A program made the translations under genes and the position numbers. From Clostridia bacterium (GTDB taxonomy: Bacteria > Bacillota > Clostridia > Oscillospirales > Acutalibacteraceae), in contig CAAENL010000054.1 in NCBI GenBank assembly GCA_900757335.1, forward strand, positions 1-6,772: DNA of 6,772 nucleotides, written 5' to 3'. Below, in pieces: positions 1 through 6,471 of the stretch; position 1 is the stretch's first letter, and each line of letters begins with the position of its first letter. A model generated the notes under the pieces. The model searched no databases. It was not told the origin of the DNA and worked only from the letters and a program-made list of their open reading frames with translations.

Positions 1-1
1 G

Positions 2-49
2 CCCTTCGGAAAAGCTTTGGAAATAAAAAAGTCTTTTAGAAATTTATAA
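2..49 (+). other. possible last codons of an upstream gene
   Basis: Reading from base 2 gives 15 sense codons (PFGKALEIKKSFRNL) and then TAA at 47-49. The other two plus frames also stop within about 40 bases, so this is only the most protein-like of three options. If real, the upstream gene ends 31 bp before the kinase start and could belong to the same transcript. No family can be recognised from so short a tail. Bases 50-80 hold an AT-rich leader and the ribosome-binding site of the next gene. I saw no convincing promoter in it. Confidence 0.25.
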
Positions 50-80
50 AAAACAAAATTAAAAGGGAGTCACTGCGAAA

Positions 81-764
81 ATGAACGGCAAACTTATAGT
101 AATAGAAGGTCTGGACGGATGCGGAAAAGGCACTCAGGCAAAACTTCTGGCTGAAACTTTTTCTGAAAAAAAAATAAAATATAAATATCTTTCTTTCCCT
201 GATTATTCATCCCCTTCGTCTTCACTTATAAAAATGTACCTAAACTCCGAATTCGGAAACAGCCCTTCGGATGTAAACGCTTATGCGGCTGCTTCGTTTT
301 TTGCAGTGGACAGATTCGCAAGCTATAAAACATCGTGGGGAAAATTTTATCGCGACTGCGATGTTTTAATATGCGACAGATACACTACTTCCAATACTTT
401 TTATCACATGTGCAAACTCGAAGAAAACAAGTGGGATGAGTATTTAACATGGCTTTACGATTATGAATATAATAAATTAGAACTTCCTAAACCCGACGCC
501 GTAATATATCTTGATATGCCGCTGGAAATTTCCCAGGAACTGATGAAAAAAAGATACCACGGAGACGAAACGAAAAAAGACCTTCACGAATCAAATCTTG
601 ATTATCTAAAAAAATGCAAAAAAGCCGCAAATTACGTCTGCAAACACGGAAATTGGTTTTTTATTAATTGCACTCAAAACGGAAAAATTAAATCCAAAAA
701 TCAAATACACGACGAAATAATCGGCTTTTTGAGAAAGGATGTGCTTAATGGAACCGAGTTTTAA
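81..764 (+). CDS. tmk: thymidylate kinase family protein (dTMP kinase-like)
   Basis: A 227-residue nucleoside monophosphate kinase-fold protein, expected to phosphorylate dTMP to dTDP with ATP in the cytoplasm. Visible motifs are the P-loop GLDGCGKGT at 10-18, with the Asp typical of Tmk at 12; FPDY at 39-42, where the family contacts the nucleotide; DRF at 77-79; DRYTTSNTFYH at 99-109, matching the DR-Y-x-x-S signature; the strand-4 segment PKPDAVIYLDMP at 136-147; and a lysine/arginine-rich lid around 156-170. The length fits Tmk (about 205-225). The ATG at 81 follows a purine-rich GGGAG at 65-69, a somewhat long 11-nt spacing. The sequence is divergent from textbook Tmk (GKGT instead of GKTT or GKST, no TREPGGT motif), so it may be a second Tmk-like or deoxynucleoside kinase rather than the housekeeping enzyme. 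Its 3' end overlaps the next gene by 17 bp, which suggests translational coupling. Confidence 0.82.
   Translation: MNGKLIVIEGLDGCGKGTQAKLLAETFSEKKIKYKYLSFPDYSSPSSSLIKMYLNSEFGNSPSDVNAYAAASFFAVDRFASYKTSWGKFYRDCDVLICDRYTTSNTFYHMCKLEENKWDEYLTWLYDYEYNKLELPKPDAVIYLDMPLEISQELMKKRYHGDETKKDLHESNLDYLKKCKKAANYVCKHGNWFFINCTQNGKIKSKNQIHDEIIGFLRKDVLNGTEF
734..739 (+). promoter_or_regulatory. ribosome-binding site deciding the DUF2156 start
   Basis: AAAGGA lies 8 nt before the ATG at 748. The earlier in-frame ATG at 739 overlaps this site and cannot use it, so 748 is the better start. Confidence 0.7.
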
Positions 765-1662
765 AAGTCCTGAAGCCGAAGACAAAACTTGGATTGAAAA
801 AACTTTAAAAAATACAGTCAGTTCCGAAGCAGCTTTCGGAACGCATTTCATATGGTTGGAAGTTTTCGGAGTTAAAGTATATAATTATGAAGGAATATTT
901 ATTAAAAAATCAGAAAAAAACGGTCTGTCGTATGAATTTCCAAGAGGTGCGAAATCTGAAGATGCTTTCAAAAACGCCATGAAATTCATATTTGACGATT
1001 GCAAAAAAGCTAACGCCAAAGAACTTAAATTTACCGAACTTGTAAATTCCGAAGCTTTTGAACTCGACAGGATTTTTCCAAAAAAATTTGAATTTATCCC
1101 ACGCAGAGATAAATTCGAATATGTTTACTATGCTCAAGATTTGGCCTCTCTTAAGGGTAAAAAATATCATTCCAAAAAGAATCATATTTCGAAATTTTCC
1201 AAAAATCATGACTGGCGTTATGTTGAAATCAATCCTAAAAATAAAGATAAGTATTTGAATTTTTTCAAAAAATGGTTCACTTTGAAATGTCGCAAGAAAG
1301 ATTACTTTGATATTCCCGAATACCGAGCAATTCAAAAAGCAATCGAAAATTACGAGTTTTTGAATCTTTCGGGAGGTACAATAGAAATTAACGGTAAAAC
1401 CGTTGCGTGTACTTTGGGAGAAGAAATAAACGATAAAATTTTTCTTATTCATTTCGAAAAAGCTCTTCCCGAATATAACGAAGCCTACAGCGTTATAAAT
1501 AATGAATTTGCAAAGTTTCTTTCAAAAAAATATGAATTTATAAACCGAGAAGAAGACATGGGAATACCCGGTTTGAGGAAATCAAAGCTCTCATATAAGC
1601 CCGCTTTTCTGGTGCCCAAATACGAAGCTGTTTTGAAGGACTTTGAAAATGGTATCTTTTAA
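748..1662 (+). CDS. DUF2156 protein (phosphatidylglycerol lysyltransferase C-terminal-like)
   Basis: A 304-residue soluble protein with no membrane segment. It resembles the DUF2156 family, whose tandem GNAT-like fold is shared with the catalytic C-terminal part of MprF, which moves an amino acid from aminoacyl-tRNA to phosphatidylglycerol. Supporting stretches are AEDKTWIEKTL at 10-20 near the N-terminus, DLASLKGKKYHSKKNHISKF at 131-150, a GNAT-like beta segment around TIEINGKTVACTLGEE (211-226), and the strongly conserved REEDMGIPGLRKSKLSYKP (267-285). Free-standing DUF2156 proteins lack the MprF flippase and their substrates are mostly unknown, so lipid lysylation should not be assumed. 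The gene overlaps the kinase gene by 17 bp. Its last codons (KDFENGIF) carry the ribosome-binding site and start codon of the following GNAT reading frame. That end was included in the adjacent tandem duplication. Confidence 0.85.
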   Translation: MEPSFKSPEAEDKTWIEKTLKNTVSSEAAFGTHFIWLEVFGVKVYNYEGIFIKKSEKNGLSYEFPRGAKSEDAFKNAMKFIFDDCKKANAKELKFTELVNSEAFELDRIFPKKFEFIPRRDKFEYVYYAQDLASLKGKKYHSKKNHISKFSKNHDWRYVEINPKNKDKYLNFFKKWFTLKCRKKDYFDIPEYRAIQKAIENYEFLNLSGGTIEINGKTVACTLGEEINDKIFLIHFEKALPEYNEAYSVINNEFAKFLSKKYEFINREEDMGIPGLRKSKLSYKPAFLVPKYEAVLKDFENGIF

Positions 1663-1870
1663 ACATGCAACAGAAGAAATGAAGCCTTGTCTTATTAATG
1701 CGATGTGTGAGTGCTTTGGCGATTCAAAAGAAAACGCAAACTACTTTTTTGACAACAAGTTTTATACGGAAAACTGCTTTGTATGCGTAAAAAATGGATC
1801 AGTCGCGGCGTTGCTTCACGCAATGGAGAGAAAATTTACTTTAAAGGATTTTAAAAATGGTATCTTTTAA
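1649..1870 (+). pseudogene. truncated GNAT copy (N-terminal 65 or so residues only)
   Basis: A 73-codon frame starting at ATG 1649, 14 bp inside the end of the DUF2156 gene, with AAGGA at 1636-1640 correctly placed 8 nt upstream. Residues 1-66 match the N-terminus of the complete GNAT protein that follows. The last eight, KDFKNGIF, repeat the C-terminus of the DUF2156 protein (KDFENGIF) because the duplicated block starts there. The acetyl-CoA binding motif and everything after it are missing, so it cannot be an acetyltransferase. It still has a good start and ribosome-binding site and may be translated. In the present arrangement ribosomes would pass through it before reinitiating on the intact gene, since its stop overlaps the next ATG. 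A TTG start two codons earlier is possible but less likely. Confidence 0.85.
1844..1848 (+). promoter_or_regulatory. duplicated ribosome-binding site for the intact GNAT gene
   Basis: AAGGA ends 8 nt before ATG 1857 and lies inside the last codons of the truncated copy. It is the counterpart of AAGGA at 1636-1640, so the duplication copied the coupling signal together with the start codon. Confidence 0.7.
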
Positions 1871-2750
1871 ACATGCAACAGAAGAAATGAAGCCTTGTCT
1901 TATTAATGCAATGTGTGAGTGCTTTGGCGATTCAAAAGAAAACGCAAACTACTTTTTTGACAACAAATTTTCTATGGAAAACTGCTTTGTATGTGTAAAA
2001 GATGGAGCAGTTGCGGCGTCTCTTCACACAATGGAGCAAAAGCTTATTTTAAATGAAAAAATTTACAAGTCTTCTTACATCTATGCAGCATGCACTTTGC
2101 CTCAATACCGAAATCAAGGGTACATGAAAAAGCTTTTAAAGTACACTGAAGACTGTCTTGAAGCAAAAGGCAGCTGCTTTACTTTTTTAGTTCCGGGAAG
2201 TTTAGATCTCGTGAATTTTTACCAAAAAGCAGGATATCAAAATTTTTTCAAAACTAAAACTATTTGTCTCGAAAAAGACGATATTACAAAGCTTTTTTAT
2301 GAAAAATCGAGTAATTTAATAAATTTTTCCGAAATCTCTGTGGAATATTTAAGGTTTAATGTGTATAATAAATTTAACGGAATTATGTACAGCGATAAAG
2401 ATATAAAATACGCAAAAAAATTTTATGAAAGATTCGGCGGAAAGACTGTTTATGCCCCAAAAGGTTATACCATATGCGTCCCTGTCGACGATTTAGCTCT
2501 CGAAGTTAAGGATTTTACGTGCAACAGCAGTTCACTGCCGCATATTATGTCGGAAATAATCAATTGTTTTCCGAATTACGAAAATTATCTCATAAAGACT
2601 AATCCCGAAAATAATTTATTTGAAAATATATTGCCCCAAATTTGCAAATCCACAAATTTTTATGGTATGATAAAGCCCCTGAAGAGCGAATATTGTCAAA
2701 TAATAAAAAATTTCGAGGCAAACGCTTATTTGGGTCTGGCTTTGGACTAA
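1857..2750 (+). CDS. GNAT family N-acetyltransferase
   Basis: A 297-residue cytoplasmic protein. Residues 1-135 form a GNAT domain. The central strand YIYAACTLPQYR (75-85 region) leads into RNQGYMKKLL at 85-94, the acetyl-CoA pyrophosphate loop (R/Q-x-x-G-x-G/A with Met in the last place). VPGSLDLVNFYQKAGYQNF at 112-130 is the usual late GNAT segment (FYxKxGF type). The remaining 160 residues are a less conserved C-terminal half ending in GMIKPL and AYLGLALD, a layout common in larger clostridial GNATs with a second degenerate GNAT-like or Eis-like half. The acceptor substrate cannot be read from sequence. The start at 1857 has a good ribosome-binding site at 1844-1848 and overlaps the preceding fragment by 14 bp. 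The gene lies 22 bp before the cyclo-ligase gene. Confidence 0.85.
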   Translation: MVSFKHATEEMKPCLINAMCECFGDSKENANYFFDNKFSMENCFVCVKDGAVAASLHTMEQKLILNEKIYKSSYIYAACTLPQYRNQGYMKKLLKYTEDCLEAKGSCFTFLVPGSLDLVNFYQKAGYQNFFKTKTICLEKDDITKLFYEKSSNLINFSEISVEYLRFNVYNKFNGIMYSDKDIKYAKKFYERFGGKTVYAPKGYTICVPVDDLALEVKDFTCNSSSLPHIMSEIINCFPNYENYLIKTNPENNLFENILPQICKSTNFYGMIKPLKSEYCQIIKNFEANAYLGLALD

Positions 2751-2772
2751 AAAACACAGAGGAAAATTATTT

Positions 2773-3396
2773 ATGATTAGAAATATAAAATTATACAAAA
2801 CCAAACTCAGGCAAAAGTACCGAAGTATTCGAGAAAGAATGCCTAAAGATAAAAAATCCGTTATGGATGAAAAAATACTAAGTAAAATATGCATATTAAA
2901 TGCCTATAAAAAAAGCGATACGGTGTTTACCTACGTCTCGAAAGAAATAGAAGTAGACACATTTGAACTTATAAAAAAATGCAAAAGCGACGGAAAAAAA
3001 GTTGCCGTTCCTGCTTGCAATTCAGAAAACCGAACAATGAATTTTTACTATATAAATTCCTTTGACGATTTGGAAAAGGCAACTTTCGGTTTGCTTGAAC
3101 CTATTCGTGAAAAGTGTCAAAAAGTAAAGGACTATTCTTCGGGTCTTTGCATAGTCCCCGGATTTTGTTTTGACTACAAAGGTTACAGGCTTGGATACGG
3201 ATACGGGTATTACGACAGATTTTTACAAAATTTCGGCGGAACTACCCTCGGGATATGCTACAGTAACTGCATAATTCCGCAGCTTCCACACGGAAGATTC
3301 GACAAACATGTGGACATACTTCTAAACGACAGATATATAAAAGAAATAAAAAGAGAGAAAAAACATGAAATCATCAAAAAAAGAAAACATAAATAA
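2773..3396 (+). CDS. 5-formyltetrahydrofolate cyclo-ligase
   Basis: A 207-residue enzyme that converts 5-formyl-THF to 5,10-methenyl-THF with ATP, returning folate to the one-carbon pool in the cytoplasm. Family marks are the basic N-terminus KTKLRQKYRSIRERM (9-23), VFTYVSKEIEVDTFELI (51-67), VAVPACN (77-83), GLLEP (106-110), and the glycine/tyrosine-rich nucleotide site PGFCFDYKGYRLGYGYGYYD (129-148) followed by RFL. The length is normal for the family (about 180-205). The ATG at 2773 is preceded by AGAGGA at 2758-2763. The C-terminus is a very basic tail (KREKKHEIIKKRKHK) that overlaps the mltG start by 32 bp. That tail is probably a by-product of the overlap rather than a functional element. 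Common symbols in other species are ygfA, fthC and mthfs. Confidence 0.95.
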   Translation: MIRNIKLYKTKLRQKYRSIRERMPKDKKSVMDEKILSKICILNAYKKSDTVFTYVSKEIEVDTFELIKKCKSDGKKVAVPACNSENRTMNFYYINSFDDLEKATFGLLEPIREKCQKVKDYSSGLCIVPGFCFDYKGYRLGYGYGYYDRFLQNFGGTTLGICYSNCIIPQLPHGRFDKHVDILLNDRYIKEIKREKKHEIIKKRKHK

Positions 3397-4513
3397 AACT
3401 CAAAAAAACGGTATGTTTTTTAAAATTACCTGGTTTGTCCTTATGGCTTTGATATCTATACTTCTTGCAAGATACATACTCGTGGGAATAAACGATATGC
3501 TGGCTGTTGGAAAACCTGCGGGAACCGTTATGGTGGAAATTCCCGAAAATGCCTCTGTTGGAACAATCGCTGACATTCTTAAGAAAAACGGAATTATTTC
3601 AGAAAAAGAATTTTTTAAGATTTACGCCAAGTCAACGAAATTTTCCGGAGCGTTTTCTGCGGGAATATATGAACTCGACAGCAGTATGGATTATCAAGCT
3701 ATAATAAACTGCCTTAAAAACCGTTCTGATATTGACGCAGTTGTGGAAATAACGTTTACGGAAGGCATGAATATTTTAGATTACGCACAGCTTTTAGAAA
3801 GCAATAAAGTATGTAAAAAAGATGACTTCTTTAAATGCTGTAAATCCAATCAATTTGACGATAAATATACTTTCCTTAAAGACATAGACAACTCAAAAGA
3901 ACGCGTGTACAAACTCGAAGGATATTTATTCCCCGATACTTACAAGTTCTATCAGGGAGAAAAAGCTTCGGACGTTATAACAAAGATACTTAACAATTAT
4001 AACAAAAAAGTAATTAAAAAAGGAAAAATCGAAGGCTACAGCGAAAGTGTAAGCATTGACGAACTTGCAAAATCCAAAGGTATGACTCAAGACGAACTCA
4101 TAACGATAGCTTCGCTTATTCAGGCAGAAGCCGCAAATAAAAACGATATGTATATGGTGTCTTCTGTAATTCATAACAGACTCAGAACCATTGATTACGG
4201 CGGTAAAAATTCATTCGGCGAATATTCGATAGGAATACTCAGAATAGATTCCACAGTGTATTATCCTTACAAGACAAAGTTGGCAGTTCCTGAAAATATC
4301 AGAAAAACTTTTAAGAGCAACTACGACACATATAAAATTGAAGGCCTTCCGCCGGGACCTATATGCAATCCCGGAATGGATGCAATTTTGGCAGCTTTAA
4401 ATCCCGCTCAGACTAATTATTACTACTATTGCCACAGCACTACAGGAGAAGCTTTTTATGCCAAAACCAACGACGAGCATATTTCAAATCTTAGAAAAGC
4501 CGGATTGAAATAA
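3365..4513 (+). CDS. mltG: endolytic transglycosylase MltG
   Basis: A 382-residue membrane-anchored YceG-like protein that cleaves nascent glycan strands and is thought to set their length. A short lysine-rich cytoplasmic start leads to one membrane segment at about 18-40, so the rest is extracytoplasmic. Residues 55-120 resemble the LysM-like subdomain (VEIPENASVGTIADIL). Catalytic-domain marks follow: EGYLFPDTYKF (185-195), ITIASLIQAEAANK (246-259), HNRLR (270-274), RIDSTVYY (293-300), IEGLPPGPICNPG (325-337) and TNDEHISNLRKAG (368-380). Glu255 in ASLIQAE aligns with the catalytic Glu218 of the E. coli enzyme (ASIIEKE). The ATG at 3365 has only a weak purine-rich GAGAG upstream, so expression probably depends on coupling to the overlapping cyclo-ligase gene. 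A later ATG at 3413 would remove the cytoplasmic residues and lacks a ribosome-binding site. Confidence 0.95.
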   Translation: MKSSKKENINKTQKNGMFFKITWFVLMALISILLARYILVGINDMLAVGKPAGTVMVEIPENASVGTIADILKKNGIISEKEFFKIYAKSTKFSGAFSAGIYELDSSMDYQAIINCLKNRSDIDAVVEITFTEGMNILDYAQLLESNKVCKKDDFFKCCKSNQFDDKYTFLKDIDNSKERVYKLEGYLFPDTYKFYQGEKASDVITKILNNYNKKVIKKGKIEGYSESVSIDELAKSKGMTQDELITIASLIQAEAANKNDMYMVSSVIHNRLRTIDYGGKNSFGEYSIGILRIDSTVYYPYKTKLAVPENIRKTFKSNYDTYKIEGLPPGPICNPGMDAILAALNPAQTNYYYYCHSTTGEAFYAKTNDEHISNLRKAGLK

Positions 4514-4727
4514 TATAGTTTTAGGGCAATTAAATATAGCTAAATAAAAGACGTTTAAGAGCAACTACAAAGCTTATATACATTCACACAGCGGATGTAT
4601 TCTAGCAGCTTTAAATCCTGCTCAGATTAATTATTACTATTACTGTCACAGCACTGCAGGAGAGGCTTTTTATGCAAAAACCAACGACGAACACATTTTA
4701 AATCTTAGAAAAGCTGGGTTGAAATAA
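4313..4727 (+). repeat. diverged tandem duplication of the mltG 3' end
   Basis: Bases 4313-4513 (mltG codons 317 to stop) are repeated at 4557-4727. The offset is 244 bp at the left end and 214 bp at the right, because the second copy has lost a net 30 bp (10 codons). The last 123 bp (4391-4513 against 4605-4727) align without gaps with 13 differences, about 89% identity. Ten of those 13 are synonymous in the mltG frame. A weak resemblance continues about 30 bp beyond both stop codons, which fits a unit that included downstream sequence. Confidence 0.92.
4551..4727 (+). pseudogene. mltG C-terminal relic
   Basis: An open frame with no usable start codon or ribosome-binding site. It reads FKSNY at its left end and then, after a scrambled and shortened middle, LNPAQINYYYYCHSTAGEAF and on to NLRKAGLK and TAA at 4725-4727. 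It matches the last 67 residues of MltG with 10 codons missing, and the missing part includes the conserved GLPPGP loop. It has no catalytic Glu. An in-frame TAA at 4545-4547 closes it upstream, so it is not an extension of anything. It makes up most of the 335-bp gap between mltG and the PBP gene. Confidence 0.88.
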
Positions 4728-4763
4728 CGCCGTTTTGAAGGCATTTAATCAAATTAAACACTC

Positions 4764-4844
4764 AAACCAAACTTTAATCCGAATTATTAAAAGAAAAAAA
4801 CCAATACTTAAATTAAGTAAACATTTACTTAAAAAGGTTGGTTT
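4764..4844 (+). promoter_or_regulatory. possible alternative fold of the PBP leader hiding the ribosome-binding site
   Basis: AAACCAA occurs twice upstream, at 4764-4770 and within 4794-4804. The first copy can also pair with TTGGTTT at 4838-4844. After one mismatch, CTTT (4772-4775) can pair with AAAG (4833-4836), covering the only Shine-Dalgarno candidate. This fold excludes the outer stem of the 4794-4848 hairpin. Two exclusive pairings around one start codon are what a regulated leader would show, but the region is very AT-rich and chance pairing is easy. Confidence 0.3.
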
Positions 4845-4848
4845 TTTT
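4794..4848 (+). terminator. two-part hairpin with U-tract directly before the PBP start
   Basis: The outer stem pairs 4794-4804 (seven A, then CCAA) with 4838-4848 (TTGG, then seven T), 11 perfect base pairs. Inside it TTAAGTAA (4813-4820) pairs with TTACTTAA (4825-4832) around an ACAT loop. The A-tract/U-tract flanks are those of an intrinsic, possibly bidirectional, terminator. The U-tract ends at 4848 and the PBP start codon is 4849-4851, so a terminator here would stop transcription exactly at the gene it precedes. It may instead work as an attenuator or translational control element. The PBP Shine-Dalgarno candidate AAAGG (4833-4837) sits in the internal loop. The stem is visible in sequence; any function is inferred. 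Confidence 0.65.
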
Positions 4849-6471
4849 ATGTATAAAAGATGTGTTATTTTATTTGGATTTTTTATGTTTCTCTTTTGCA
4901 TGGCGTTTTTTTCAATTGATTATCTTTCTGACAAAGAAACTTTATACGACGCCGCACTTAATCAGCAAAACTATAATTTAAAAATAGCAAATATACGCGG
5001 AACAATTTACGACTGTCGAAATATTCCTCTCGTTAATACCGAAAAAAAATTCATAGCTGCCGCAGTGCCGTGTACGGAATCTTTAACAGCTTTAACTCCC
5101 GTGGTGTCAGACGACAAAAAAGAAGAACTTTATAAAAAATGCTCTAAAAATACTCCTTTTACAATTGAAGTAAATTCAAGAGTAAATTCTCCATACATTA
5201 AAGTCTTCGAAGTTCCGATAAGATACAGCGGCATTACTCCTGCCGCACACATAATCGGCTATATCTCGGGAGACAAAAAAGGGTTGTGCGGTATCGAAAA
5301 AATATATGATGACTATCTTTCGGGTAACAACCATGACATATACGTAAAATATTGTGTTGACGCCTCAGGAAAGATTTTGCCCGGTAAAAAAGAATTTATC
5401 GAAGATAAGTCTTATCTCAAATCCAAAGGAGTCGTCCTTAACATAGACAGCCGTATTCAGGCAATTGTGGAAGAAGCCGCAAACAAATACATCACTCGTG
5501 GAGCTGTAATCGTAAGCGAAATCCCCGAATGCGAAATAAGAGCGTGTTCGAGCTTGCCGGGGTTCTTGCCCGGAAATGTAGCTCCTTATCTTAACGACAA
5601 AAATTCCCCTCTTTTAAATCGTATAATGTGTTCTTTTAATTTGGGTTCGGTATTTAAAATCGTAACCTCTGCTGCTGCCCTTGAAGGAGGAATCAGCGAA
5701 AATACTCTTTATGACTGTCGTGGATTCAACAAAGTTGAAGATGCATGCTTTAAATGTTTTAATTCAAAAAAACACGAAACCGTTAATATGGAGCAAGCTC
5801 TTGCTCATTCGTGTAACGGATACTTTATAGAACTTATCAAAAAAATGCCCTACAACGCCCTTTTAAACATGGCTAGAAAATTCAAACTCGGTGAATCGGT
5901 ATCTTTGGCTCCCGGAATGAATTCCGATAAAGGCACTCTTCCGAGTGAAGAAAGTTTGAAAAATATAAAAACTCTTGCCAACTTTTCTTTCGGACAAGGT
6001 AAACTCATGGCAACTCCGCTTCAGGTAACGGGAATAATAAATACTATTGCTTCCGGAGGCATTTACAGCAATCCGAAGCTCATAAAGGGTCTTACAGACG
6101 AAAGTATGAAAATTACCAAAAAAGATATCGTCAGCCCAAAAAGAGAGCGAATAATATCTGAAAGCACCGCAAAAAAATTAAAATCTCACATGAAGGCTTC
6201 GATAGATTACGGCACAAGCGAAAGAGGAAAACCCGAAAAAACCGATGCTGCCGCAAAAACTTCCACTGCTCAAACGGGGATCATAGAAGATGGGAAAAAA
6301 ATCGAACAATCTTGGTTTGCAGGCTTTTTCCCTTATGAAAACCCAAAATATTCAATTGTTATTCTTTCCGAAGCAGGTTCGGGAGGAGGCGAAAGCTGCG
6401 GTCCTGTATTCAAAGAAATTACAGATAGAATTATATCTGAAATCCCTGAACTTTTTATTGATAAAAATTAA
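4849..6471 (+). CDS. class B penicillin-binding protein (peptidoglycan transpeptidase)
   Basis: A 540-residue membrane-anchored D,D-transpeptidase that cross-links peptidoglycan stems, expected to work with a SEDS glycosyltransferase. One membrane segment (about 6-26) follows a very short cytoplasmic start. RGTIYD at 50-55 opens the dimerisation domain in degraded form: the usual R-G-x-I-x-D-R-N-G reads RGTIYDCRN. Transpeptidase motifs are SxxK at 267-270 (GSVFK, nucleophile Ser267), SxN at 321-323 (SCN) and, in place of KTG, KTS at 470-472 (AAKTSTAQTG). FGQGKLMATPLQVTGI (381-396) is typical of the family, and no PASTA domain follows. The frame stays open upstream to 4735, but those 38 codons lie in the hairpin and the end of the mltG relic, so ATG 4849 is preferred. 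AAAGG at 4833-4837 is 11 nt away, a long spacing. It could be a PbpA- or SpoVD-type protein; I cannot say which. Confidence 0.92.
   Translation: MYKRCVILFGFFMFLFCMAFFSIDYLSDKETLYDAALNQQNYNLKIANIRGTIYDCRNIPLVNTEKKFIAAAVPCTESLTALTPVVSDDKKEELYKKCSKNTPFTIEVNSRVNSPYIKVFEVPIRYSGITPAAHIIGYISGDKKGLCGIEKIYDDYLSGNNHDIYVKYCVDASGKILPGKKEFIEDKSYLKSKGVVLNIDSRIQAIVEEAANKYITRGAVIVSEIPECEIRACSSLPGFLPGNVAPYLNDKNSPLLNRIMCSFNLGSVFKIVTSAAALEGGISENTLYDCRGFNKVEDACFKCFNSKKHETVNMEQALAHSCNGYFIELIKKMPYNALLNMARKFKLGESVSLAPGMNSDKGTLPSEESLKNIKTLANFSFGQGKLMATPLQVTGIINTIASGGIYSNPKLIKGLTDESMKITKKDIVSPKRERIISESTAKKLKSHMKASIDYGTSERGKPEKTDAAAKTSTAQTGIIEDGKKIEQSWFAGFFPYENPKYSIVILSEAGSGGGESCGPVFKEITDRIISEIPELFIDKN

Larger units (their letters stand above)
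1633..2053 (+). repeat. tandem duplication, period 208 bp, of the DUF2156/GNAT junction
   Basis: Copy A (about 1633-1845) and copy B (about 1841-2053) align without gaps at an offset of 208 bp. Each carries AAGGA, the overlapping stop/start junction and the first 66 or so codons of the GNAT gene. There are 16 differences in about 198 bp counted from the ATG. They are unevenly spread: 2 in the first 111 bp and 14 in the next 87 bp. The copies meet at a short shared TTNAAGGA-like stretch near 1841-1848, matching the sequence at 1633-1640, which suggests microhomology at the join. Because 208 is not a multiple of three, the frame shifts at the join and copy A closes on a copy of the DUF2156 stop codon. 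Confidence 0.93.

Noticed and set aside
166..174. Run of nine A in the kinase gene as a frameshift site
   Set aside because: The frame is intact on both sides and the protein aligns with family motifs throughout, so there is no sign of slippage.
739..747. Earlier ATG for the DUF2156 gene
   Set aside because: This ATG overlaps the Shine-Dalgarno AAAGGA that serves the ATG at 748 and has no site of its own.
910..1452. Long minus-strand open frame opposite the DUF2156 gene
   Set aside because: It is phenylalanine- and isoleucine-rich, as expected for the antisense of a lysine-rich AT-rich gene. The plus-strand frame has clear family motifs.
1633..2053. CRISPR-like or mobile-element repeat
   Set aside because: There are only two adjacent copies, both of coding sequence in the normal frame, with no spacers, inverted ends or transposase.
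4735..4848. 38-codon N-terminal extension of the PBP frame from a TTG start
   Set aside because: It translates the end of the mltG duplication and the hairpin, is very basic, has no ribosome-binding site and would put an odd tail before the membrane anchor. ATG 4849 is a better start.
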